Positions 1-6,220 of a stretch of DNA of 7,581 nt are shown in pieces. This DNA is from JAVBKA01 sp031546715. Lineage in GTDB: Bacteria > Bacillota > Clostridia > Oscillospirales > UBA929. The notes under the pieces were generated by a model. It was given only the letters and a program-made list of their open reading frames with translations, was not told the DNA's origin and did no database searches. Each line of letters begins with the position of its first letter. Positions within the stretch are counted from its first letter, which is position 1. The stretch lies in the NCBI GenBank assembly GCA_031546715.1, contig JAVBKA010000116.1, positions 1 through 7,581 of the forward strand, in the 5' to 3' direction. The position numbers and the translations under genes were made by a program.

Positions 1-14
1 CATTGTTCAAAAAA

Positions 15-620
15 TCAACCCCAAACGAAGCTATCAATAGTAAAGCGAACTATTTGTCTGCCCTCAACGTCAAGCTCTGCAAGCTTCGGCTTACCGTCTA
101 AAAACCACGAGGAAACTGTGATGGATTTAAGCGGATTACCCTGCGTGTCGGTAGTCTGCTTGGAAAAGTCTACTCTGACTGTTTTTTCGCCCTCAAGCTT
201 TTCTACTGAGGTGCTTGTAATATAACCCTCCTGCCATTGACTGATAAAAAAAGGAACAGTCTCCAGCGGCGAAAGCCCTGTGCCTGGAAGCTCTCCGGCT
301 TCGAGGATAAGACCGTCATACTCTATTTTAATTGTGTCCCCCAGAGGGATGGTCGCCTTTATGCCCTTGATTAATTCAGGTCCGATAACCTCTAAAGTGC
401 CGCCAGTTTGATTGTCATGCTCGTAGGACACATCAAAGTCTATAACCCTGTCGCCGTAGTCAGTTCGCAGTGTGCCAGTAAAGCTATAGCCTGTCACTTC
501 GGTGAATTTTTTCAGCATGTCTGCCGTCTCTTCTTGGTCAAGTTTTGGCGCACATGCCGACAACAGTAGTGTCAAGGTTAGCAGCAGTGTAATCATGCGT
601 AAAAAAGCCTTTTGGTTCAT
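15..620 (-). CDS. Lipoprotein with LolA/GerS-like character, function unknown
   Basis: A 201-residue protein with a lipoprotein signal: MNQK start, hydrophobic stretch about residues 10-20, then the lipobox L-S-A-C with Cys23 as the predicted lipidated residue, so it should sit on the outer face of the membrane. The start at 620 is chosen over a longer frame reaching 767 because GGAGGA lies 4 bases upstream and the signal peptide begins there. The mature part alternates short polar and hydrophobic stretches (for example YSFTGTLRTDYGD, TVRVDFSK, ITVSSWFLDGKPKLAEL), as expected of an antiparallel beta-sheet protein of the LolA/LppX/RseB type. That fold is inferred from the pattern, not from a search. 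Small LolA-like lipoproteins in Firmicutes include Bacillus YdcC and Clostridioides GerS, both encoded beside alanine racemase genes; the next gene here is outside the window. It is last in the visible minus-strand string, 70 bases after another exported protein. The lipoprotein call is firm, the role is not. Confidence 0.85.
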   Translation of the reverse strand: MNQKAFLRMITLLLTLTLLLSACAPKLDQEETADMLKKFTEVTGYSFTGTLRTDYGDRVIDFDVSYEHDNQTGGTLEVIGPELIKGIKATIPLGDTIKIEYDGLILEAGELPGTGLSPLETVPFFISQWQEGYITSTSVEKLEGEKTVRVDFSKQTTDTQGNPLKSITVSSWFLDGKPKLAELDVEGRQIVRFTIDSFVWG

Positions 621-653
621 ACGTTCCTCCGATTCTAAACTGTCTATGCTTAT

Positions 654-659
654 ATTATA
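654..659 (-). promoter_or_regulatory. Possible internal -10 box before the lipoprotein gene
   Basis: The 70-base gap between the two exported-protein genes contains a perfect TATAAT on the minus strand, about 34 bases upstream of the lipoprotein start. The best -35 candidate at 16-base spacing (TTCTAA) matches TTGACA at only three positions. A weak internal promoter is possible, but the gene may simply be read from the upstream operon. Confidence 0.25.
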
Positions 660-690
660 TTGCGCTCGTCCAGATTTAGAAGCACCTACT

Positions 691-1494
691 TTAAGATATC
701 GAAGGGTTAGATGCAGAAACATACTCCTCAAAGCTTTTACCGTCGGGCAACACGAATACATCAGCACTGATTTCTGTGCTGAAATCGCTTAGATTTACGG
801 AGTACACCATTTGTGCATCCGCTGATTTTGAGTCATAGAAAATTGCTTGTACAAGTAAGCCCGTTTCCATGGAAAGGCAATACTGACCATAGTACGCAGC
901 TTCCTTTGTATATACTACCAATAAGTCCTTATTTTCAACAGTTTCATAGCTTGCGCCCAAAATTCCTGTATCAGAAAGGTCTAAAATACTTTCATAGGTG
1001 GGTATTCCGATTAAGTCGTCCTGCGAACGCTTACCCTGACCTGTCGCATGGGGCTGAGGACCGTTTTCAACCCAATAAACCATGTGTAGACCGTTACTCA
1101 AGCAGTGCTTTCTGGTAGCGTCGGAGCTGGTAAAGGTAACGATTTTTTGCAGACTGCCGTTCACCGTAATGTCTGACTGCTGAACACTTTGCTTGCTATC
1201 GCCCCAATAGGTTCTCATAACAAGGGTTGCAGAGTACACTGAGGGACGTTCCATGGCATCAATCAGCTTTTTCACATTTTCCGCAGTAACCTCAAGCTCG
1301 GAAAACGGTGCAAAATCCACTAGGCTTCCTGTGTCACCTCCGGTGGGTGTTATGTTCACATTTTCAACTGAGGGCAGTATTATAGTGTTTTCATCGGGTG
1401 TCATCCAGTCGGATAAATATACCCCTGCAACTAAGCCGACAAATACTAAAAACACTGCCCCAACTGAAAGAAGCGTAAGCTGATGACGTTTCAT
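691..1494 (-). CDS. Membrane-anchored extracytoplasmic protein, LolA/RseB-like pattern, unknown function
   Basis: A 267-residue protein with a basic N-terminus (MKRHQ) and one hydrophobic segment at about residues 7-27 without a lipobox, so it is most likely an N-anchored protein with its body outside the cell. Residues 30-70 look like a low-complexity linker rich in Thr, Pro and Gly. From about residue 72 the pattern (ENVKKLIDAMERPSVYSATL, then alternating strands, ending near residues 246-252 with VFVLPDG) resembles the LolA/MucB/RseB type, where an F-x-LP-x-G motif is common near the C-terminus; this is inference. Cys131 and Cys206 could form a disulfide outside the cell. Its start overlaps the epimerase stop by four bases (ATGA) and only a weak AAAGAA precedes it, which implies translational coupling to wall-polymer synthesis. 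No catalytic motif was recognised. Confidence 0.85.
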   Translation of the reverse strand: MKRHQLTLLSVGAVFLVFVGLVAGVYLSDWMTPDENTIILPSVENVNITPTGGDTGSLVDFAPFSELEVTAENVKKLIDAMERPSVYSATLVMRTYWGDSKQSVQQSDITVNGSLQKIVTFTSSDATRKHCLSNGLHMVYWVENGPQPHATGQGKRSQDDLIGIPTYESILDLSDTGILGASYETVENKDLLVVYTKEAAYYGQYCLSMETGLLVQAIFYDSKSADAQMVYSVNLSDFSTEISADVFVLPDGKSFEEYVSASNPSIS

Positions 1495-2636
1495 TTCTTT
1501 ACTGCAAAGGGCTCGGGAGCATCATCTCTCAAGCCAAAGTGATGTAAAATAGCCTCCACAATGCGCTGACATGCCTTGCCGTCGCCGTATGGATTAACTG
1601 CGCGCGCCATGGTGTTATATTTATTTTCATCTGTCAACAGCTCTGTCGCCATTTTGACAATTACATCATAATCCGTGCCGCAGAGGGCGACTGTTCCCGC
1701 GGTAATTGCCTCAGGGCGTTCGGTTTCCTTGCGAAGCACCAATACAGGCTTGCCTAGTGACGGTGCTTCCTCTTGAAGTCCTCCCGAGTCGGTGAGCACC
1801 ATGTAGCATTTTGCCATAAGCCTGTGCATAGGCAAAACATCCAGCGGCTCTACCAAGAAAACGTTAGGCAAGCCCGCAAGCTTGGAGTTAAGCGTTTCTC
1901 TGACGATGGGGCTTGGATGAATGGGGTCGATAAACGCAACATCGGGGAACGACTTCGCCAAAGCGGCAACAGCACTTCCGATGTTTTCCAGCGGCTCTCC
2001 GTAATTTTCTCGTCTATGTGCCGTGAGTAAAACAATCCGCTTATAACGGCTGACAATATCCGCAAGCTCGTCGGGCAACTCGCCGCCGTCCTTTGAGGTT
2101 TGAAGAATAGCGTCAATAACAGTGTTTCCTGTGACATATATGCCGTTGGTTATGTTTTCCAAGGCAAGCTTTGCCTTGTTTTCCTCCGTGGGTGCAAAGT
2201 GAAGCTCAGCAAGCTGACCGATAAGGTGGCGATTCATTTCCTCTGGGTATGGGGAGTAGCGGTCATAGGTGCGCAGTCCCGCCTCCACATGTCCTACAGG
2301 GATTTTGTGGTAAAAACCTGACAGTGCGGCGGATAATGCGGTGGTGGGGTCGCCGTGAACCAGCATTAAGTCTGGCTTTTCCTTTGCTAGCACTTCATCA
2401 AGCCCTAGAATCGTTCGGGCGGTGATTGACGATAGTGTCTGATTTTTTTGCATTATGTCCAAGTCATAGTCCACTCGTACGTTAAAATACTGCATAATTG
2501 GGGGCAGTAAGTCACGGTGCTGCCCTGTTACACAGCATACCGCCTGAATTTCGGGGCATTGTTCCAAGGCGCAACACAAAGGTGCCATTTTTATGGCTTC
2601 GGGTCTGGTTCCGAAAACTGTTAATACCTTAATCAT
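1491..2636 (-). CDS. wecB: UDP-N-acetylglucosamine 2-epimerase, non-hydrolysing
   Basis: This 381-residue cytosolic enzyme interconverts UDP-GlcNAc and UDP-ManNAc. The name mnaA is used for the same family in Gram-positives. The length is typical of the non-hydrolysing epimerases. Visible motifs are the N-terminal FGTRPEAIKMAPL (residues 8-20), TGQH (37-40), HGDPTTA (94-100), GHVEAGLRT (115-123), PYPEEMNRH (129-137), TAHRREN (205-211) and SGGLQEE (284-290). Residues equivalent to the known catalytic set are present: Asp96, Glu118, Glu132 and His207; the SGG loop binds the UDP phosphates. The ATG overlaps the end of the upstream glycosyl-phosphate transferase by eight bases; a GGGGAT purine stretch lies about nine bases upstream. 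Next to a TagO-type enzyme, its likely job is to supply UDP-ManNAc for the ManNAc-GlcNAc linkage unit of wall teichoic acid or a related wall polymer. Confidence 0.96.
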   Translation of the reverse strand: MIKVLTVFGTRPEAIKMAPLCCALEQCPEIQAVCCVTGQHRDLLPPIMQYFNVRVDYDLDIMQKNQTLSSITARTILGLDEVLAKEKPDLMLVHGDPTTALSAALSGFYHKIPVGHVEAGLRTYDRYSPYPEEMNRHLIGQLAELHFAPTEENKAKLALENITNGIYVTGNTVIDAILQTSKDGGELPDELADIVSRYKRIVLLTAHRRENYGEPLENIGSAVAALAKSFPDVAFIDPIHPSPIVRETLNSKLAGLPNVFLVEPLDVLPMHRLMAKCYMVLTDSGGLQEEAPSLGKPVLVLRKETERPEAITAGTVALCGTDYDVIVKMATELLTDENKYNTMARAVNPYGDGKACQRIVEAILHHFGLRDDAPEPFAVKK

Positions 2637-3807
2637 TCTTCTTATCCCCAGTATCGTTTATATTCTCAGTTACATTATCCGATTTATTCTCAGTTACATT
2701 ATCTGCCTTTATTCCCGTTTCAGGGTCGTACAGCTTAACATCAGGCTCAGGTTCAAATGGAACTTTTACAACAGGTTTTTTAGGGTAAAGCACCTTATAG
2801 CTCAGTGCAACCGCAACTATAAAGCCAAAAATCATAACAATCAGCCTAATAGTGCCATCTGTTGACAGCAGCACGGCGGTAAGCCCAAGAATACCCGAAA
2901 CGGTGTACAGCACAGCAACCACCTGCTTTTGCGTCAAGCCCATGTCAATAAGCCTGTGATGAATGTGACTGCGGTCGGCGTGGGCGGGGTTTTTGCCGGA
3001 TATCAGTCTACGGAAAACCGATACTACAATGTCAAAAATCGGAAGTCCCAGAACTAAAAACGGCACTAAGAACGAAATAATTACGTAATGCTTGAAAAGA
3101 CCTTGAACGGACACAGCCGCAAGGATAAACCCGATAAAGGTCGCGCCTGTATCTCCCATAAACAGCTTGGCGGGGTTTGTGTTGTAAGGCAAAAATCCAA
3201 AGCAGCCTCCCGCTAATGCCGCAATAATAATCGCCGTTGACGGAAGCTGTAACGACCATGCGATTACCAGTAGGGTTACAGAGCTGATTGCGGACACGCC
3301 AACTGCAAGACCGTCTAAGCCGTCTATAAAATTAACCGCATTTGTTATTGCTACTATCCATATAATGGTTATTGGTATGGAGATAACGCTGACATCTAAC
3401 CAGCCGCTTTGCGTGTATGAAATGGGGTTGGTAAAAGCTTCAATACGAACTCCATGAAGCACAACTATAGTAGCCGCGCCAATTTGAGCAATAAGCTTAA
3501 TCCACCACGGTATTCTCTGGACGTCATCCACAACGCCGATAACTACGATAATAACCGAGCCGATAAGCATTCCTTTAATTTTAGTGTCAATTGTTGGGGA
3601 AAAAATCAAAACCGCAGCAATAAAGGCTATGTAAATAGCCAGCCCGCCCAAACGTGCCGTTGGAACCTTGTGCATACGCCGATTGTCGGCGGGAACGTCG
3701 ATTGCACCGATAGCATATGCAAGACGCTTAACAATAGGCGTCACCGCAAAGCACACTACAAAGGCCACAACCGCACAAAGCAAAACACGTATCTCATAAC
3801 CCTGCAT
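2629..3807 (-). CDS. tagO: Undecaprenyl-phosphate GlcNAc-1-phosphate transferase (TagO/WecA type)
   Basis: This 392-residue polytopic membrane protein of the MraY/WecA/TagO family moves GlcNAc-1-phosphate from UDP-GlcNAc to undecaprenyl phosphate, the first step of wall teichoic acid and many other lipid-linked glycans. Family signatures are present: DNRRMHKVPTARLGG (residues 41-55), the Mg-binding VVDD (92-95), NAVNFIDGLDGLA (156-168), FMGDTGA (216-222) and HADRSHIHHR (276-285), the His-rich loop that marks the WecA/TagO branch rather than MraY. About ten hydrophobic segments fill residues 5-342. After the last helix comes a charged 50-residue tail containing two copies of an eight-residue repeat (DNVTEN core). 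GAGGTGA lies five bases before the ATG, inside the end of trpS, and the ATG shares one base with the trpS stop (TAATG). tagO is the better symbol for a Gram-positive; wecA is the equivalent name elsewhere. Confidence 0.94.
   Translation of the reverse strand: MQGYEIRVLLCAVVAFVVCFAVTPIVKRLAYAIGAIDVPADNRRMHKVPTARLGGLAIYIAFIAAVLIFSPTIDTKIKGMLIGSVIIVVIGVVDDVQRIPWWIKLIAQIGAATIVVLHGVRIEAFTNPISYTQSGWLDVSVISIPITIIWIVAITNAVNFIDGLDGLAVGVSAISSVTLLVIAWSLQLPSTAIIIAALAGGCFGFLPYNTNPAKLFMGDTGATFIGFILAAVSVQGLFKHYVIISFLVPFLVLGLPIFDIVVSVFRRLISGKNPAHADRSHIHHRLIDMGLTQKQVVAVLYTVSGILGLTAVLLSTDGTIRLIVMIFGFIVAVALSYKVLYPKKPVVKVPFEPEPDVKLYDPETGIKADNVTENKSDNVTENINDTGDKKND
2661..2703 (-). repeat. 24-base in-frame tandem repeat in the tagO 3' end
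   Basis: A 19-base identical segment occurs at 2661-2679 and again at 2685-2703, an offset of 24 bases. On the minus strand it encodes two consecutive copies of an eight-residue unit with core DNVTEN, followed by a degenerate third (NDTG). The 24-base period preserves the reading frame, so copy number could change by slippage without breaking the gene. Confidence 0.85.
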
Positions 3808-4826
3808 TACTTCACCTCAAGGGAGTTAAAGCCCTGTCCTACCAATCCGACAGCCTTTTTTACCTTGTTAAGCGTAAAAGAAGCCATTGCCGCCGCTTTT
3901 TCATTTCCTCGCTTCATTAAAATATCAAGAAGCGCGGGATTTTCCATTAGCTCGCTTACTCGTCTGCGTACTGGCTCAATGGCAGCGTCAACTGCCTCGC
4001 CGACTGCGGGCTTAAACACGCCGTAGCCTTGCCCTGCAAAGATGTTTTCCGTTTCCTCAATGGTTTTTCCTGTTGCAAGTGAGTAAATCTCCATGAGATT
4101 TGACACGCCTGCCTTATTAACTGTGTCATAATGTACTGAACTGTCACTGTCTGTAACGGCTTTTTTAAACTTTTTGATTATGGTGTCCTTATCGTCAACT
4201 AAGGAGATAAAGGCTTGGGGGTTTGGGTCGGACTTATCCATTTTGCGGGTTGGGTCAACAAGGCTCATAATTCTACCGCCAACCTTTGGCATCACAGGCT
4301 GAGGCACTGTTAGCACCGAACCGTAAACACTGTTAAACCGCTCGCATATGTCACGGGCAATCTCAACATGCTGCTTCTGGTCCTCACCCACAGGCACATA
4401 CGCAGTGTCATACAAAGCGATGTCCGCCGCCATGAGTACAGGATAATTGAAAAGTCCTGTGTTGATATTTTCGGGGTTTTTCTGAGATTTTTCTTTAAAT
4501 TGAGTCATCCGCGAAAGCTCGCCGAACATGGTGTAGCAGCTTAAAATCCACGCAAGCTCCGCATGCTGAGGTACTTGACTTTGGATGAAAAGTGTGGACT
4601 TTTCCATCTCGATACCTGCGGCAAGAAAAAGCGCGAACAGATACCGTGTCCTGTTGCGAAGAACATCAGGCTCAAAACGCTGTGTCAAGGTATGGAGGTC
4701 AACAACGCAAAACAAGCAGTCATTTTCGTCCTGCATTTCACTAAAACGGCTAATCGCACCAAAGTAATTGCCAATTGTGGGAATACCCGAGGGTTGAATC
4801 CCGCTAAAAACTCGTTTCTTTTCCAT
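3807..4826 (-). CDS. trpS: Tryptophanyl-tRNA synthetase
   Basis: This class I aminoacyl-tRNA synthetase of 339 residues charges tRNA-Trp with tryptophan, and the length is normal for bacterial TrpRS. The N-terminus FSGIQPSGIPTIGNYFGA carries the HIGH equivalent (TIGN, residues 17-20). MAADIALY (132-139) holds Asp135, which binds the tryptophan amino/indole group in this family. GEDQKQH is at 147-153. The second ATP motif reads KMDKS (195-199) where KMSKS is standard. The start at 4826 is preferred because GGCGG lies five bases upstream and homologues begin just before KKRVFSGIQ. An in-frame ATG at 4838 would add four residues but has no clear ribosome binding site. No T-box leader is visible in the 71-83 bases upstream. 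The gene leads the wall-polymer string and its stop codon overlaps the tagO start (TAATG). Confidence 0.96.
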   Translation of the reverse strand: MEKKRVFSGIQPSGIPTIGNYFGAISRFSEMQDENDCLFCVVDLHTLTQRFEPDVLRNRTRYLFALFLAAGIEMEKSTLFIQSQVPQHAELAWILSCYTMFGELSRMTQFKEKSQKNPENINTGLFNYPVLMAADIALYDTAYVPVGEDQKQHVEIARDICERFNSVYGSVLTVPQPVMPKVGGRIMSLVDPTRKMDKSDPNPQAFISLVDDKDTIIKKFKKAVTDSDSSVHYDTVNKAGVSNLMEIYSLATGKTIEETENIFAGQGYGVFKPAVGEAVDAAIEPVRRRVSELMENPALLDILMKRGNEKAAAMASFTLNKVKKAVGLVGQGFNSLEVK

Positions 4827-4861
4827 ATAATCCGCCATTTCTCATGTTATTCTGCTCACTT

Positions 4862-4867
4862 ATTAAA
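4862..4867 (-). promoter_or_regulatory. Possible -10 box for the trpS operon
   Basis: On the minus strand TTTAAT (five of six matches to TATAAT) lies about 24 bases before the nearest trpS ATG. No convincing -35 box is present at 16-19 base spacing. If used, the leader would be very short. Read-through from the aminotransferase gene is the alternative, since no U-run terminator separates them. Confidence 0.22.
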
Positions 4868-4902
4868 GACCAGATGGCTGGTGGTTTTAGTCAGTGACCA
4901 GA
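4868..4902. repeat. Repeated GACCAGA pair with alternative hairpins upstream of trpS
   Basis: GACCAGA occurs at 4868-4874 and 4896-4902, a 28-base offset. Between them CTGGT (4878-4882) can pair with the ACCAG core of either copy, so two small five-base-pair hairpins are mutually exclusive in the transcript. A separate AT-rich inverted repeat TTTTAGT/ACTAAAA (4885-4891 and 4903-4909) encloses the second copy. The elements sit in the only gap between the aminotransferase stop and trpS. They could be a protein-binding pair or a weak attenuator, or chance in a short region. Confidence 0.35.
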
Positions 4903-4909
4903 ACTAAAA

Positions 4910-6094
4910 TTAGTTTTTAAATACCTCGCCTAATCTGACGACTCCTAGGGAGATTTGTTCCAAAGTCGGGAGGGAATAATTCAGACGAATGGTATTAGTA
5001 ACCGCCTTCTCGTCTGTCATAAAGGAGCTACCGGGGACAGCCGCAACCTTTTTAAGACCTGCCTTGCGGCATAGCTCAAAGCCGTTACTGCCGTCAGCCA
5101 GCTCGCACCATAGGAAGATGCCTCCCTCTGGGGTTCGCCATCGAAGCTGTTCTCCGCAGTGCTCCGTCAGCCCCTTAATCATTGTGTCACGCTTGGCTCT
5201 GTATATTTTAACAGCGTTGTCAATATGTGCGTCAAGGTCAACTGCGCTTAAGAAATCGGACACAAGCATTTGAAAAAACATAGTGCTGTGAACGTCAGAA
5301 ACCTGTTTTGCAACGGTAAGCTTTTGAATAATGGGTGACGGTGCGCATACAAAGCCGAGGCGAATGCCCGGAGCGATAATTTTCGAGTAAGAGCCGCAAT
5401 AAATTACTCTGCCGTTTTCATCACCAGCCTTAATTGGGGGTATATACTGTCCTTCAAAACGAAGCTCATGGTATGGGCTGTCCTCTAAAATAATAAAATC
5501 GTATTTCTCCGCAAGCTCTAGAAGCTTCTTGCGGCGCGGGGCTGAAAGCGTTGTGCCTGAGGGATTTTGGAAGGTTGGAATTGTGTACAGCAGTTTTGCG
5601 CCCTTTGCCGTGGTTTGCAAAAGCCGTTCAAGCTTGTCCGTGTCCATGCCGTTTTCGTCACAAGGAACGCCTGCAAGACGGAGATTGTAGGAGCGCAGGG
5701 CGTTAAGCGCGCCAATAAAGCTAGGGTCTTCGCATAATACGATGTCCCCCTCGTTGCACAGCACCTTTGCAGTCAGCTCAATGCCCTGTTGCGCTCCGCT
5801 GACAATAATTAAATTGTCAAACTCCTTGCCGACACCGTATTTTTCACGCAGTCTTTGCGCTGTTTTCACTCTCAGAGGCTCGTAGCCCTCTGTGACGCCG
5901 TATTGCAGCGCCATTGAGGATTGCTTTGCAAAAATGCTTGCGGACAGCTCCGCCAGCATTTCCGTGGGAAACGTATCCGCAGAAGGATTGCCTGCTGCAA
6001 AGGAAATCACGGTGGGGTCGGCAGTGACCTTTAGTATTTCTCTGATTGCAGACGGCTGGAGAAGTGAAATTCTGTCTGAAAACTTGTAATCCAT
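4910..6094 (-). CDS. PLP-dependent aminotransferase, LysN/2-aminoadipate transaminase group
   Basis: A 394-residue fold-type I aminotransferase, cytosolic and expected to act as a dimer. Landmarks are SFAAGNPS (residues 31-38), LQYGVTEG (63-70), SGAQQG (99-104, phosphate loop), NPSG (177-180), LEDSPYHELRF (203-213, with Asp205 and Tyr208 contacting the cofactor), SYSKIIAPGIRLGF (235-248, with Lys238 as the Schiff-base lysine and Arg245 binding phosphate) and NTIRLNYS (367-374, with Arg370 for the substrate carboxylate). The pattern matches stand-alone enzymes related to MocR C-terminal domains, such as Thermus LysN, which act on 2-aminoadipate, branched-chain or aromatic amino acids. Substrate cannot be set from sequence alone. 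The start at 6094 is chosen because GGTGG lies six bases upstream; a longer frame to 6169 adds 25 residues that run across the promoter. It is divergent from ddh, which suggests a link to amino-acid or diaminopimelate metabolism. Confidence 0.93.
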   Translation of the reverse strand: MDYKFSDRISLLQPSAIREILKVTADPTVISFAAGNPSADTFPTEMLAELSASIFAKQSSMALQYGVTEGYEPLRVKTAQRLREKYGVGKEFDNLIIVSGAQQGIELTAKVLCNEGDIVLCEDPSFIGALNALRSYNLRLAGVPCDENGMDTDKLERLLQTTAKGAKLLYTIPTFQNPSGTTLSAPRRKKLLELAEKYDFIILEDSPYHELRFEGQYIPPIKAGDENGRVIYCGSYSKIIAPGIRLGFVCAPSPIIQKLTVAKQVSDVHSTMFFQMLVSDFLSAVDLDAHIDNAVKIYRAKRDTMIKGLTEHCGEQLRWRTPEGGIFLWCELADGSNGFELCRKAGLKKVAAVPGSSFMTDEKAVTNTIRLNYSLPTLEQISLGVVRLGEVFKN

Positions 6095-6140
6095 AAATAG
6101 CCACCATTTCCACTGTAATTGATTTACATAATAATGCCGG

Positions 6141-6169
6141 ATTATATCATAACTCTTGACAAATGACAA
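6141..6169 (-). promoter_or_regulatory. Promoter of the aminotransferase gene
   Basis: On the minus strand TTGTCA (6164-6169, five of six to consensus) and a perfect TATAAT (6141-6146) are separated by exactly 17 bases. TG one base before the -10 makes it an extended -10 (TGATATAAT). Transcription would begin near 6134, giving a leader of about 40 bases. This is a strong vegetative-type match. Confidence 0.75.
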
Positions 6170-6184
6170 TGAAAAAAATAATAT
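6156..6184 (+). promoter_or_regulatory. Promoter of ddh
   Basis: A perfect TTGACA at 6156-6161 is followed after 17 bases by TAATAT (6179-6184, four of six matches). The spacer is A-rich. The expected start is near 6191, leaving a leader of about 30 bases before the ATG. Its -35 box lies two bases from the -35 box of the divergent promoter, so both cannot easily be occupied at once. Confidence 0.65.
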
Positions 6185-6220
6185 ATCTATGTAAAAATGA
6201 TTTTTTTAAGGCGGTGCATC

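Noticed and set aside
1..3. ATG on the minus strand at the left edge as the start of the next gene, 11 bases after the lipoprotein stop
   Set aside because: The upstream bases (TGATTTTTTGAACA) contain no ribosome binding site and no coding sequence is visible, so it cannot be supported.
621..767. N-terminal extension of the lipoprotein frame to 767
   Set aside because: It would overlap the end of the upstream gene, lacks a ribosome binding site, and would bury the lipobox signal peptide inside the protein.
3454..4026. 190-codon plus-strand open frame opposite tagO and trpS
   Set aside because: It lies antisense to two confidently identified genes, has low-complexity Asn/Lys/Ser-rich content and no ribosome binding site; it is a shadow of the minus-strand coding.
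4839..4909. T-box riboswitch for trpS
   Set aside because: The gap is only 71-83 bases, and the conserved T-box bulge sequence and a terminator/antiterminator pair are absent.
4885..4909. TTTTAGT/ACTAAAA inverted repeat as an intrinsic terminator of the aminotransferase gene
   Set aside because: The stem is AT-rich with an 11-base loop, and no T-run follows on the minus strand; the run of T lies on the other side, where no plus-strand gene ends.
6095..6169. 25-residue N-terminal extension of the aminotransferase
   Set aside because: It would translate through the predicted -10 box and has no ribosome binding site, whereas the start at 6094 has GGTGG at ideal spacing.
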